DNA from: Campylobacter lari | GTDB taxonomy: Bacteria > Campylobacterota > Campylobacteria > Campylobacterales > Campylobacteraceae | Direction: 5' to 3' | DNA length: 64,000 nt | NCBI RefSeq assembly: GCF_004357905.1 | Contig: NZ_SMTT01000001.1 | Span: 186,001-250,000, forward strand | In this document: positions 26,101-35,091 of the stretch, in pieces | Layout: every line of letters begins with the position of its first letter | Numbering within the stretch: the stretch's first letter is position 1 | Notes under the pieces: generated by a model | The model's database searches: none | Told to the model about the DNA's origin: nothing | Seen by the model: only the letters and a program-made list of their open reading frames with translations | Position numbers and translations under genes: made by a program

Positions 26101-29013
26101 TTATTTTTTAAAAATTTTCAATATTTCTTGTTTATATTCGCTTAATTTTAAAATTTCATAAAAATCTTTATCATAAAAAGTTCCAAGCTTTTGTATATCT
26201 ACATTATGACTTGCAAATTCTATTAAAATGTCTTTTATTGGGTATTCTTTACCATCAAGGTCTAATCTATCCTTAAAATTATCTAAAAAAATAAGCAACG
26301 CAGGGGCTTTTACTCCAGTATGATATTCTATAATAGAATCTGCACGCAATAAATTATGTCTTAAAAGCTGTAAAAATCTTGATACTCTTCCCTTTGCTTC
26401 ATAAGCGAGCATTTTCTGAATCGGCGCTAAGTAATACCTTCCTACTATATTTAGATCATATGGTATATTTTTTAAATCTATTTTTAATCCATGTTTAAAA
26501 AGTAAATAAATAAGATCGCTATGCACAAACATAACTAGTAGTTTTTCATCAAGCATCTCTTTAGGGTAACGCTTTATTAATTCTTGAAAGAAAAAATCAA
26601 GTGTTTCATCATCTGCATCGCAAAATCTTCTATTAGGCGTTTTGTCAAGTCTAATATTTTCAAAAAATGCAGTATCGATTTTGCTATCAAGATTATCCAA
26701 GATAAATTCTAAAATATTTTTGTTTTCTGTGCTCAATTTATGTTTTAATGCAACAAATAAACCAAAATTATTTTCTTCAGTAATTACTACTTTATAGCCT
26801 AATGTTCTAAGAAATTTAGCATATTCTAGTTTATCAAAACGCAAACAAGTATGCATCACTTTATCACTAATAGGAATATGAAAGCCTTGAGATTTTGCAT
26901 TTTTTACAAGAGTACTAAAAAAATCCTCATCTGGCATTGCATTGCTTACTGTCCCTTTCGGTACATAAAAACAAAGCTGAGTGATATGTTGATACTGTTC
27001 ATTTTGTAAAGGAAGTATCTTTTCTAAAATAATTTTAGCTTGTTTATAATCACGCGCCTTAACAAGTTTGCATAATAATTCATAGCTTGGATTATCCATA
27101 TCAAATACTGCTTTATACCATGAAGGTGGATTGTTTTGCAAAGGGCAGTCGCTAAATATATTGTTTGATTGTTCTACTAATTCGCTTGGTAGATTCCATT
27201 CGCTTAAATCGCAGTCAAAAGATTTTGCTCCATGAAACATAGAATTGATATTTTCAGCTTTTTTTGGTTTCCATTTAGATAAATCACTTTTAAAAGACTC
27301 ACAATCACAAAACATATCTTCAAAATCTTTTACATTTGTAACTTTCCACTTGCTTAAGTTTGCATTAAAATCTTTTAATCCTTTAAAAAGTCCATTCATG
27401 TATTTGATTTGGCTCACATCCCAAGACTCTATCCCGCTAAAATCTTTCCTATTTGTATGCAAATGAATGATTTCCATAGAATAACTAGCAAAAAGTTGAT
27501 TTAGGTCTTTTATGTAACTTAAATCAATTTGCCCTAAAGATATAAATTCCATCTCTACTAATATTTTTAATTCAAAAAGATTAAATGGAATATAGCAAAG
27601 ATTTGGATGTTTTGGTTTAAATTTACCTTTTTTATCATAAAAAGCACAACTGTGCAAAGCAGATTCTATGCTTTTACCCTTTATAATATCTTCTAAAATC
27701 TTTTTTAGCTCATAAAGACTACTTTTTTTGAGTTCTTTCCTTACACACCCGCTATAATCTTTATAACCATCATCATTATAATCAATGCAAATAAATTCAC
27801 TAAATTCTATATAAATACCATCTCCTATATTTTTACCTTTGTTAGAATCTACTACAACTTTATCGATTAACTCATTTATAGCATCATCACATATTTTTAA
27901 AATGTCTTTGTTGATGCTTTTAATAGCGTCATTTTGTAATAAATTTAAAGCTTTTAAAACTTTAAAATTTTGCACAGCATCTATAAGCTCTTTAGGAGTT
28001 TTTCCTAAAATTATTGTAGTTTCTTGTGTTGAAACTTTATTTACATCTTTTTTTTCTCCATTCTCCTTGGCTTTTTTTATGGCATCGTTTAAAAGTTTGG
28101 AGCATTCATCACGATATTTACCCAATAAATCAAAGTCAGTTTTTCCATTAATTTCACAATGAGAAGAATCATATGCTGGTAAATTATATTTTTTTCTAAT
28201 TTGCTCTGAAGTCATTGCTCCCGCATCTTTTAAAAGCTTTTTATTTCTAGATCCTCTTGCATTATCTAAAGGAGTTCTTGGGGTGACAAAATTCACATTA
28301 GCTCCTAGTTCAATTAAAAGCTTTGTAACCTTATAAGTTTCAGGTTCGCTTACAGCTTCAAATAAAAGAGTTTCATTGTATTCACTCTCTTGAATAAGTC
28401 GGGTTTGCATATCTACATTAGCCCCTCCTTTAATAGCTAGTTCTAATAATTCATAATTATTTTGCATAACCCAAAAATGCATAGGAGTTCTACCGGAAAA
28501 TCCTTCATTATGCACTTCAAATTTAGCTCCACGATTGACTAGATATTGTATGATTTGAGAATTTGGGTTTTTAGTGCCTAGTATATATGCGTAGATTAGA
28601 GCGTTTTTATAAATATTAGGCTCGCCTTCTACTTCTTTCATTAAGATGTATTTTTCATTAGCTTCTTTGATATGTTTCATGTCGGGAAAAGCAAAATTAT
28701 ATTTAGGATCTTTTAAACTTAAACCATACTCATCAAATAAATAATCTAAAATAGAAAAATCATTATTATTTTCTTCACAAGCAAATGCGGCCCTTAATAA
28801 GCTTGCTGCTGGATCAAATAAAGATAGCTCATAATCTTCATTATTATGATGGTATGTAAAATGTGCCTCATAAAAGCTTTCTTTTATGGGATAATCTTTT
28901 AAAAGATTTTTAACATTTTCCAAGTCATTATTACTAATAAAATCAAATAACTGTTTTTGAATTTGCATTTTTTCTTCAAAACTCATAGCTATGATATCTT
29001 CTAATGTTTTCAT
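26101..29013 (-). CDS. large ankyrin-repeat protein with DUF285/BspA-type repeats
   Basis: A 970-residue protein of unknown function without signal peptide or membrane helix. The N-terminal 270 residues contain ankyrin repeats (about 133-267, with GRTPMHFWV, LLELAIKGGANVDMQTR and LLIELGANVNFVTPRTPLDNA). They are paralogous to the smaller ankyrin protein at 30448-31326: both open MKTLE and share a DYP motif. Residues about 525-633 are DUF285/BspA-like repeats (IESWDVSQIKYMNGLF, LSKWKVTNVKDFEDMF, LSKWKPKKAENINSMF). A D-rich DYNDDGYKD motif sits near 411. The last third is unrecognised. RBS AAAGGAAAAACA. Last gene of the operon, 10 bases after the nuclease-like gene. Protein-protein interaction scaffold is the safest inference. 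Confidence 0.75.
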   Translation of the reverse strand: MKTLEDIIAMSFEEKMQIQKQLFDFISNNDLENVKNLLKDYPIKESFYEAHFTYHHNNEDYELSLFDPAASLLRAAFACEENNNDFSILDYLFDEYGLSLKDPKYNFAFPDMKHIKEANEKYILMKEVEGEPNIYKNALIYAYILGTKNPNSQIIQYLVNRGAKFEVHNEGFSGRTPMHFWVMQNNYELLELAIKGGANVDMQTRLIQESEYNETLLFEAVSEPETYKVTKLLIELGANVNFVTPRTPLDNARGSRNKKLLKDAGAMTSEQIRKKYNLPAYDSSHCEINGKTDFDLLGKYRDECSKLLNDAIKKAKENGEKKDVNKVSTQETTIILGKTPKELIDAVQNFKVLKALNLLQNDAIKSINKDILKICDDAINELIDKVVVDSNKGKNIGDGIYIEFSEFICIDYNDDGYKDYSGCVRKELKKSSLYELKKILEDIIKGKSIESALHSCAFYDKKGKFKPKHPNLCYIPFNLFELKILVEMEFISLGQIDLSYIKDLNQLFASYSMEIIHLHTNRKDFSGIESWDVSQIKYMNGLFKGLKDFNANLSKWKVTNVKDFEDMFCDCESFKSDLSKWKPKKAENINSMFHGAKSFDCDLSEWNLPSELVEQSNNIFSDCPLQNNPPSWYKAVFDMDNPSYELLCKLVKARDYKQAKIILEKILPLQNEQYQHITQLCFYVPKGTVSNAMPDEDFFSTLVKNAKSQGFHIPISDKVMHTCLRFDKLEYAKFLRTLGYKVVITEENNFGLFVALKHKLSTENKNILEFILDNLDSKIDTAFFENIRLDKTPNRRFCDADDETLDFFFQELIKRYPKEMLDEKLLVMFVHSDLIYLLFKHGLKIDLKNIPYDLNIVGRYYLAPIQKMLAYEAKGRVSRFLQLLRHNLLRADSIIEYHTGVKAPALLIFLDNFKDRLDLDGKEYPIKDILIEFASHNVDIQKLGTFYDKDFYEILKLSEYKQEILKIFKK

Positions 29014-29023
29014 TGTTTTTCCT

Positions 29024-30412
29024 TTAGTTTTTTTGTATTTGTTTGTTTTTGTTTAATTCTTCTTCTATATGAACAGGGTCATTTAAATTTAATCTTTTTA
29101 TTACTATTTTATTAGGTGCTACTCCTTTGATATGGTGTAGATATATTTCTTTAAATATTGTCTTTATGCTTCTGTGAGCATGTCTGTGGTAGATAAAACC
29201 ACTTCTTGATCCTTTATGGTTTTTATTGTCTTTATTAAATATCTCTAGATTAGTTATATTATCTATTAATTTTGTGTAATGATTGCATAAAAATAAATAA
29301 TCAAGCTCATATTCTCTAGCAAGTTTTAACTCAAAGCTTATTTGTTCTGTTAAAGCTTGATCTTGAACATTTTTAACCTCTACTAAAGTAGGGTAATCAT
29401 TTAGCGTTACTAAAAAATCAGGTATGGTGTGATTGAAACCTTTAGTATTAAAATTAGTATCTAGTTTTCTTTGATTGCTTAAATAGCGTGTGGATCTTTT
29501 CCCAAAAAGTAAAGAAGTGACATATTCTCCCGTATCTCCTATGAGTTTGGGTGAAATTTTTTTCTTGCTATTTTTTAATTTTTTGCATTTTTCAACTTCT
29601 TTTCTTTGCTTTTTCTCTAAATCTTCCTTAGTTTTTTTAGAAATTCCATCTGCTTTTTTAATGGTTTCAAGCTTATGTTGTGCGCTTTTTAAAAGCTCTT
29701 CTATTTGTTTTTCTTTACCACCATAAGAAGCAAAGCTTTGCTCATTTTCAAGCATACTTTTAAATTCCTTAGGGCTTTGTAAAGCAAAATGACTTGGATG
29801 TTCCACATTGGCTATTTTTCTTTGAAAAGTAAGGGTTTTTTGTTTGATATTGCTTAATTCTGAAATGACAAAGCTACTATTTAAAATAGGCACAGGATCA
29901 AAACTAGATTCTCCTTCATTGCGGATTAGTCTGGGTATAAGACACCATTTACAATTATACCGACCCTTAACAGAATTTTCATAAAATTCCTCTAAAAAAT
30001 CTTTTGTTACTATTGCCACACCATTTTCTATCGGGATTTTTTTTATGCACTTGTTTATATTATCCTTACTTGTATAAACATCATAAAATACATCGTATTC
30101 ATAATTTTTTCTTTTATATTCTTTAGCAGGTAAAGCATCATCTTTTAATTTATCAAATTCTTCATTGATTTTTTCATTGCTTTGAAGTTTAAGTTTTTCA
30201 ATTTCTTTTTCTTCATTGATTTTTTGTATATATTCTAAAGAATTACTTTTATTGATGCGATATTCATCTTTTTTTGTTTTTTGGTTTTTATTCTTGTTTT
30301 CTTCTCCTATCATATGCTCTTCTTTAGGCAAATAAAAGGCAAGAGAATAACCACTGATGATATCCACACTTTCAAATTCTTTGATTTTAAATTTCACATC
30401 ATTAAATTTCAA
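29024..30412 (-). CDS. unknown protein with C-terminal PD-(D/E)XK-like nuclease signature
   Basis: A 462-residue protein I cannot assign as a whole. The N-terminal 150 residues are charged; residues about 65-100 and 235-285 are lysine/glutamate-rich coiled-coil candidates. The C-terminal part has GDTGEYVTSLLFG (E296), then TIPDFLVTLNDYPTLVEVKNV with D332 and E345-x-K347, a spacing and hydrophobic pattern typical of PD-(D/E)XK restriction-endonuclease-fold domains, followed by an EQISFELKLAREYEL helix. Start is TTG with RBS AAAGGATTTTTCA. It sits between two paralogous ankyrin genes, the sort of arrangement seen for a toxin or effector with protective partners, but no export signal was recognised. 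Nuclease activity is inference. Confidence 0.6.
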   Translation of the reverse strand: MKFNDVKFKIKEFESVDIISGYSLAFYLPKEEHMIGEENKNKNQKTKKDEYRINKSNSLEYIQKINEEKEIEKLKLQSNEKINEEFDKLKDDALPAKEYKRKNYEYDVFYDVYTSKDNINKCIKKIPIENGVAIVTKDFLEEFYENSVKGRYNCKWCLIPRLIRNEGESSFDPVPILNSSFVISELSNIKQKTLTFQRKIANVEHPSHFALQSPKEFKSMLENEQSFASYGGKEKQIEELLKSAQHKLETIKKADGISKKTKEDLEKKQRKEVEKCKKLKNSKKKISPKLIGDTGEYVTSLLFGKRSTRYLSNQRKLDTNFNTKGFNHTIPDFLVTLNDYPTLVEVKNVQDQALTEQISFELKLAREYELDYLFLCNHYTKLIDNITNLEIFNKDNKNHKGSRSGFIYHRHAHRSIKTIFKEIYLHHIKGVAPNKIVIKRLNLNDPVHIEEELNKNKQIQKN

Positions 30413-30447
30413 TGAAAAATCCTTTTTTGTTCTTTACCTTATTAATC

Positions 30448-31326
30448 TTATTTTTTATCCTTTCTTCTTTCTTCATACATTTTAATTTGTTCTGGTTCTT
30501 CTAAGCTTGTATCGATATTGTATTCTTCAACCAATTCCTCCCAAGTCTTAGCTCCTGCTTTTTTTAAGATTTTTATGTTTTTGCTTATATCATAGGTGTT
30601 AGCTCTATCTAATGGAGTAGCAGGATCATAATATTCAATTTTCCCATCTTCAATATCACTTATACAACAATTAGCCGCATTTACATCAGCTCCATATTTG
30701 ATTAGCACTTCCACACAAGCTCCTATAGGTTTCTCATCAGATTCTGCAGCTCTATGCAAAAGGGTTTCTCCTGTATTAGTAAAGCTAAATTCACTTTCTG
30801 TTTTAATAGCTCTCATATTAGGATTTGCTCCTAGTTTTAAAGCTTCTTCTAAATACTTCACTTCTTCGCCGCATAATATCCATTCATGTAAAGGAGTGCT
30901 GCCACTTTCTTCATTATAAGTTTCAAATGTGCATCCTTTTTTAAAAAAATACTCTATTACTTCTTTATTTTTTCCATCTCTATCAATATACCTACTAAGT
31001 GCATTGTATCCAAAGCACACTTCATTGGCTTTAAGTCCTAAATTTTCAAAATACTCCATCATTTCAAAACTTTTACTTTTATCATAAGCAATTCCTGCAC
31101 AAGCTAAAGCGATAACAGGATCGATAATAGCTCTTTTGTTTTCACTATCCCAATAAGGTGTATAGCATTTTTCAAAAAATATTTCAGGCACAGGATAATC
31201 TTTTAAAAATTCTTTAACTTCTTCAAGTTTGTTAGCCTCTACAAGATCATAAAATTCTAAACATAAGTTTTTTACATATTTATCTACATCTTCTTCTAAA
31301 GATAATATTTCTTCTAATGTTTTCAT
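30448..31326 (-). CDS. ankyrin-repeat protein, paralogue of the N-terminus of the 970-aa protein
   Basis: A 292-residue cytoplasmic ankyrin-repeat protein with no signal peptide. Repeats are visible as GSTPLHEWIL, LEEALKLGANPNMRA, GETLLHRAAES, VEVLIKYGADVNAA and ATPLDRANTYD. It aligns along its length with residues 1-275 of the protein at 26101-29013 (shared MKTLE, LKDYP and DPA-type segments). The start at 31326 is fixed by RBS AAGGAAAAACA and by identity with the 5' end of the paralogue; the frame extends to 31368 but without a ribosome site there. The next gene downstream in transcription is the nuclease-like gene. A binding or immunity role is plausible but unproven. Confidence 0.75.
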   Translation of the reverse strand: MKTLEEILSLEEDVDKYVKNLCLEFYDLVEANKLEEVKEFLKDYPVPEIFFEKCYTPYWDSENKRAIIDPVIALACAGIAYDKSKSFEMMEYFENLGLKANEVCFGYNALSRYIDRDGKNKEVIEYFFKKGCTFETYNEESGSTPLHEWILCGEEVKYLEEALKLGANPNMRAIKTESEFSFTNTGETLLHRAAESDEKPIGACVEVLIKYGADVNAANCCISDIEDGKIEYYDPATPLDRANTYDISKNIKILKKAGAKTWEELVEEYNIDTSLEEPEQIKMYEERRKDKK

Positions 31327-31354
31327 TGTTTTTCCTTTCTTTGTAAATTGGGTT

Positions 31355-31648
31355 TTAATCTTTAACAAGTGATTTTAGTATTTTATAAATCTCACTTAAA
31401 TCATCATGATAAAGTACATTTTTAATAAACCAATCCATAAATTCATCTTCACTTACTTCATCATAAGGTATGCCAGTATCTTCTTCAAAAGCAACTTCGT
31501 AGTTTTCTGGATCTAAATTATTATATGCACCTTCCATAAAATCATCTATATGATTTTTTACTGCTTCTAGGAGTTCTTTACTAGGTTTTGTGTCTAAAAA
31601 TGCTTTGAAATCATCTAAGCTTTCTAAAATATCGGTATTAAAATCCAT
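31355..31648 (-). CDS. small acidic hypothetical protein (97 aa)
   Basis: Unrecognised, strongly acidic protein (many D/E; motifs EEDTGIPYDEVSEDEFMDWF). The ATG at 31648 has RBS TAGGAAAAATT; the frame could start at a TTG at 31675 without a close ribosome site. Its size, acidity and place between a very large gene and an ankyrin gene recall immunity or DNA-mimic proteins, but no family is identified. It is separated from the ankyrin gene by 28 bases and from the large upstream gene by 56, so the three probably share a transcript. Confidence 0.6.
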   Translation of the reverse strand: MDFNTDILESLDDFKAFLDTKPSKELLEAVKNHIDDFMEGAYNNLDPENYEVAFEEDTGIPYDEVSEDEFMDWFIKNVLYHDDLSEIYKILKSLVKD

Positions 31649-31675
31649 AATTTTTCCTATGTTGTTGGTTTTCAA

Positions 31676-31704
31676 TTTTTTAGTGTTTTTATTTTTTCCT
31701 TTCT
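31676..31704 (-). other. possible relic of an ankyrin-gene 5' end
   Basis: Directly after the stop of the 1128-codon frame, the minus strand reads AAAGAAAGGAAAAA followed by ATAAAAACACTA. The ankyrin gene at 31326 has AAAGAAAGGAAAAA, then CA and ATGAAAACATTA. This looks like the same ribosome site and MKTL start with ATG changed to ATA. It suggests a decayed copy in a locus expanded by duplication; A-richness makes coincidence possible. Confidence 0.35.
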
Positions 31705-34700
31705 TTATTTAATCCAAGTGTTATTAATCCAAACTATTTCATCAATTTGTTCAGCATAAGTAGCAAATCGTAATTTAAAATTCCTAGGATTGTTTTTATT
31801 GAAAAATTTCTTAAAGAGTGGATTTGTTTCTATAAAGTCAAAGATTTTTTCACATCTTATTTGTTGCTCTTCATAGTTGATTTCTAGATTTTCCATATCA
31901 TCTACTTCTTTCAAATTTGCATATTTAATAAATTCTCCATTGTTATCATTGCTTGAGTAAGATTTGTTTTGCTCAAGATACTCATCATATGATAGACTAA
32001 AAGTTATCGTTAAAACCCATCTACTTAGATTTTCATCTTTAAAAAAAGTGTAAAAATCTTTCTCAAATTTGAAACAAATATAATATTCATCTATAAATGG
32101 TCTATTGTGTGAAATATCAATATCTATAAAAAAATCTACACAATCTTTATCTGTATTTTCTAAAAAATTCACTGGTGTTAGGCAAATTTTTTTAAATTCA
32201 TTATAAATTTTTAGAGCATTTAAACCATCAAAAGGTTTTAATGTATCATAAAATTCTTTAGCCATTTTGATGCTTTGCAATGAAATAAAATTTTCATTTG
32301 TTTGTTTAATGTTTTGTAATTTTTCTAGTTGTATTTGTTCTTGTATATAAAATGTTTCTAGTCCAAATTTTTCATAAGGACTTCGTGAGTAAAATTTAAC
32401 TTCCTTTACACTTAGTGGAAAATGTTTATTTATAAAAGAGCTCATGCATGTAAAATTATCTTCTAAATTTGATTGATACATATCTATACAAAACATAATA
32501 TAAAGTATATTATTTTTTTCACATATAAAAAGATTATTGTAAGAATTTTTATAAGAATAAACATAGTCAAAGAATTTTTTATCAAAATTAGATTTAAATT
32601 CTATATTTTCGTCAATGTTAAAATCCTCTTCTTCGCTTCTATCTATATAGGATATAATGATCTTTTTTAAATCATTTTTAAAATATTTTAAAAAACAATT
32701 ACATTGAAAAAAATCAAAACTACCTATGTATTTATCAACTTTAGTATAGTTGTCTTCCAAATAGCAACAACCTTGATAAAAAATAGAATTTAAAGCTATT
32801 CCTCCATTGCCATTTTGTCTAAAATTTAAATCAAAAAGTAAAGGAAGAGAGTTTTGGTTAAACTGCTCTTTTTCTATAAAATCTAAAATATATTCTTCCT
32901 CTGTGGTATCTCCAAACATAATAGCTGATTTTAAATTTTTATTCTCTTCATTTTCTAGTATGAAAATTTGCAAATTATTATCTAAATCTAATTTAAAATC
33001 AAAATTTGCTTTTAAATTTAATATTTTCAAAGCTTTACTTAAGGAGTTAAAGCACTCATCGTCATTTTGGATAAATATAATATTTTTAATTTCTTCTGTT
33101 TTTAGATAATTTGCTAATTCTTTTAAATTTATCATTCGTCTGTATGTTAATCCATAGGTTATATTAGCTTTTAAGGCATAGCAATATTCTTTGTGTTTAA
33201 TGATATTTAAGAAATTTAATATATTATCTAAATCAAAAAGAGATTCTCCTAGCATTAAATAATCAAATATTTCTTCTGCTTGACTTTCTATGCTATTGTT
33301 TGGTTTAATTTGTGTAAAACCTAGTAAGCGTATTTTTGGTTCTTGAAATTCTTTATTTGCTTTTAAAAAACCTATGGAGTTTTCATTAATGTATTGTCTA
33401 TCATATACAAAAATTTCACCATCAGTATGCTGCCAATCTTTAAAATCATAATTTTGTAAAAATTCTTCTTTTTCATACGAAGATAAATCTTTTATTTGAC
33501 TTAAAATATCTAAAATTTGATTTAAAGCTATAAAATTTGTATTTTTATTTAAAAATTCTTGAAAATTTGTGATTTTATTTAAATTTTTTAATTGAATTTT
33601 GATATGGTCTTTTGTGTAGTATATTTGATTTTCGTAATAATTTAAATTTTGATTAAAATTTTCAAGATTTAATTTATGCATTAAGGTATAAAATTCTTTC
33701 AAGGTTTGTAGTTTTTTTAGGTGTTTTTGAGTGATACTTACTCCACATTTTAATAAAGTCTTGAAAAAATTTTGATCTATTTTTAAGGCAAAATTTTGTT
33801 TTTGTTCATCTTCTAAATTACAATAAAAATCGTATTCTTTAGTACTAAAAATAGGTTCAAAAACACAAATATTTATATTTTTCAAAGTTTTTTTACTAAC
33901 ACTTTTTTGCATTAAAATTTCGATAAAATCATTGTGAATTAAATCGTGTATTTTGCTTTGTTCTAAAACATCATCTAATGCTAAAAAATTACCACAAAGT
34001 TTTCGGATAATTTTATTAAATAAAGAATTGATAGTATTTATGTGAAAATTTGTAATATTTACATTTTCATCTAAATTTAAAATTTCTTTTATGTATTTTT
34101 CTTCAATAGAATTTAAATTTATAGTATATTCGTGTTTTTGTGAAGGAGCTAACTCTTCTAAGATCTGTTTAGAAAAATCATTTCTTTTTTTAATTTTGTA
34201 AGCTTTTATGGCATTAAAATTAAATTTTTTCGCTCTTATGAGTTCTTGTTCTTTATTTTTTATCTCTTCATCATTTAAGTTTGCATCAATTCTTTCATAA
34301 GCTAAAAGTTTTGGAGGACTATAGGTATAATTTAACATAAAAAGTTCTATACATTCTTCTTTTTGCCACTCATCATATAAACATTCAATATCATCAAGTT
34401 GGTTAATACGCTCTTTTCCTTGTGTTACTTGAGATATTTGCAAAGCTATGTTTATTTTGTTAAAAATTATATAGTTAGGTAAAGATTCTATAAATTTATT
34501 TATTTCTTCGTCTTCTAATTTGTAATTTTGATTATTTTGATTATAAATTTCGCAAAGCTGTGCTTGTAAAGAATAATAAAAATTTTGCATTATCATACTT
34601 TTTTGAGCTTGCTTGAATGTCACTTTTGCACCAGCTTTTATTAAATTGAAAAAATATTCTTTAGAATTGATGTTATTAAAAGATTTAGATTGTATAAAAC

Positions 34701-35091
34701 CTATTTGATTTTTTGTTTCTTCTTCAAGTAAAGGTTTAATTATACATGTGAAAATATCATCATCTAATTTATGATTGATAAATATATCAGTATATTTTAA
34801 AAGTTCAATCTCCAAAGCATCATCGATAAAATCTTGTGCTTTTTTTGTATCACTTAAAGAGAGTTTTTCAAATTCTTCTTGAGTGATATCTAAGACATCT
34901 CTTAAGGCTTTTTGTATAATTTTTTCTTGATAATTTTTTAAAGCTTTTTGCTCTGAATCCATTTTGCCACTTTGTTCAAATTCATCTTCATAATAATCTC
35001 TCATAGCATTCATTTGTTTTGCAAATTCAAACATATCTTGTGTATTGATTTTTAAAGATTTTGCATCTAAAGTTTGAGGAATATAAAACAA
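31705..35091 (-). CDS. very large novel protein of the accessory block (1128 codons)
   Basis: I do not recognise this protein. It has no signal peptide or clear membrane helix and is rich in N, K, E, F and I. An internal repeat is suggested: residues 147-190 (FFNLIKAGAKVT...FYYSLQAQL) resemble 441-487 (FFKTLLKCGVSIT...FYTLMHKLN), with an ankyrin-like KxGAxVT turn. The frame begins with TTG at 35091 directly after an in-frame TAG and 25 bases inside the preceding 126-codon frame; the first ATG is at 35034 and neither start has a good ribosome site. So it is either coupled to the short gene or the two are one gene split by a one-base frameshift. First large gene of the six-gene block. Confidence 0.6.
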   Translation of the reverse strand: MFYIPQTLDAKSLKINTQDMFEFAKQMNAMRDYYEDEFEQSGKMDSEQKALKNYQEKIIQKALRDVLDITQEEFEKLSLSDTKKAQDFIDDALEIELLKYTDIFINHKLDDDIFTCIIKPLLEEETKNQIGFIQSKSFNNINSKEYFFNLIKAGAKVTFKQAQKSMIMQNFYYSLQAQLCEIYNQNNQNYKLEDEEINKFIESLPNYIIFNKINIALQISQVTQGKERINQLDDIECLYDEWQKEECIELFMLNYTYSPPKLLAYERIDANLNDEEIKNKEQELIRAKKFNFNAIKAYKIKKRNDFSKQILEELAPSQKHEYTINLNSIEEKYIKEILNLDENVNITNFHINTINSLFNKIIRKLCGNFLALDDVLEQSKIHDLIHNDFIEILMQKSVSKKTLKNINICVFEPIFSTKEYDFYCNLEDEQKQNFALKIDQNFFKTLLKCGVSITQKHLKKLQTLKEFYTLMHKLNLENFNQNLNYYENQIYYTKDHIKIQLKNLNKITNFQEFLNKNTNFIALNQILDILSQIKDLSSYEKEEFLQNYDFKDWQHTDGEIFVYDRQYINENSIGFLKANKEFQEPKIRLLGFTQIKPNNSIESQAEEIFDYLMLGESLFDLDNILNFLNIIKHKEYCYALKANITYGLTYRRMINLKELANYLKTEEIKNIIFIQNDDECFNSLSKALKILNLKANFDFKLDLDNNLQIFILENEENKNLKSAIMFGDTTEEEYILDFIEKEQFNQNSLPLLFDLNFRQNGNGGIALNSIFYQGCCYLEDNYTKVDKYIGSFDFFQCNCFLKYFKNDLKKIIISYIDRSEEEDFNIDENIEFKSNFDKKFFDYVYSYKNSYNNLFICEKNNILYIMFCIDMYQSNLEDNFTCMSSFINKHFPLSVKEVKFYSRSPYEKFGLETFYIQEQIQLEKLQNIKQTNENFISLQSIKMAKEFYDTLKPFDGLNALKIYNEFKKICLTPVNFLENTDKDCVDFFIDIDISHNRPFIDEYYICFKFEKDFYTFFKDENLSRWVLTITFSLSYDEYLEQNKSYSSNDNNGEFIKYANLKEVDDMENLEINYEEQQIRCEKIFDFIETNPLFKKFFNKNNPRNFKLRFATYAEQIDEIVWINNTWIK

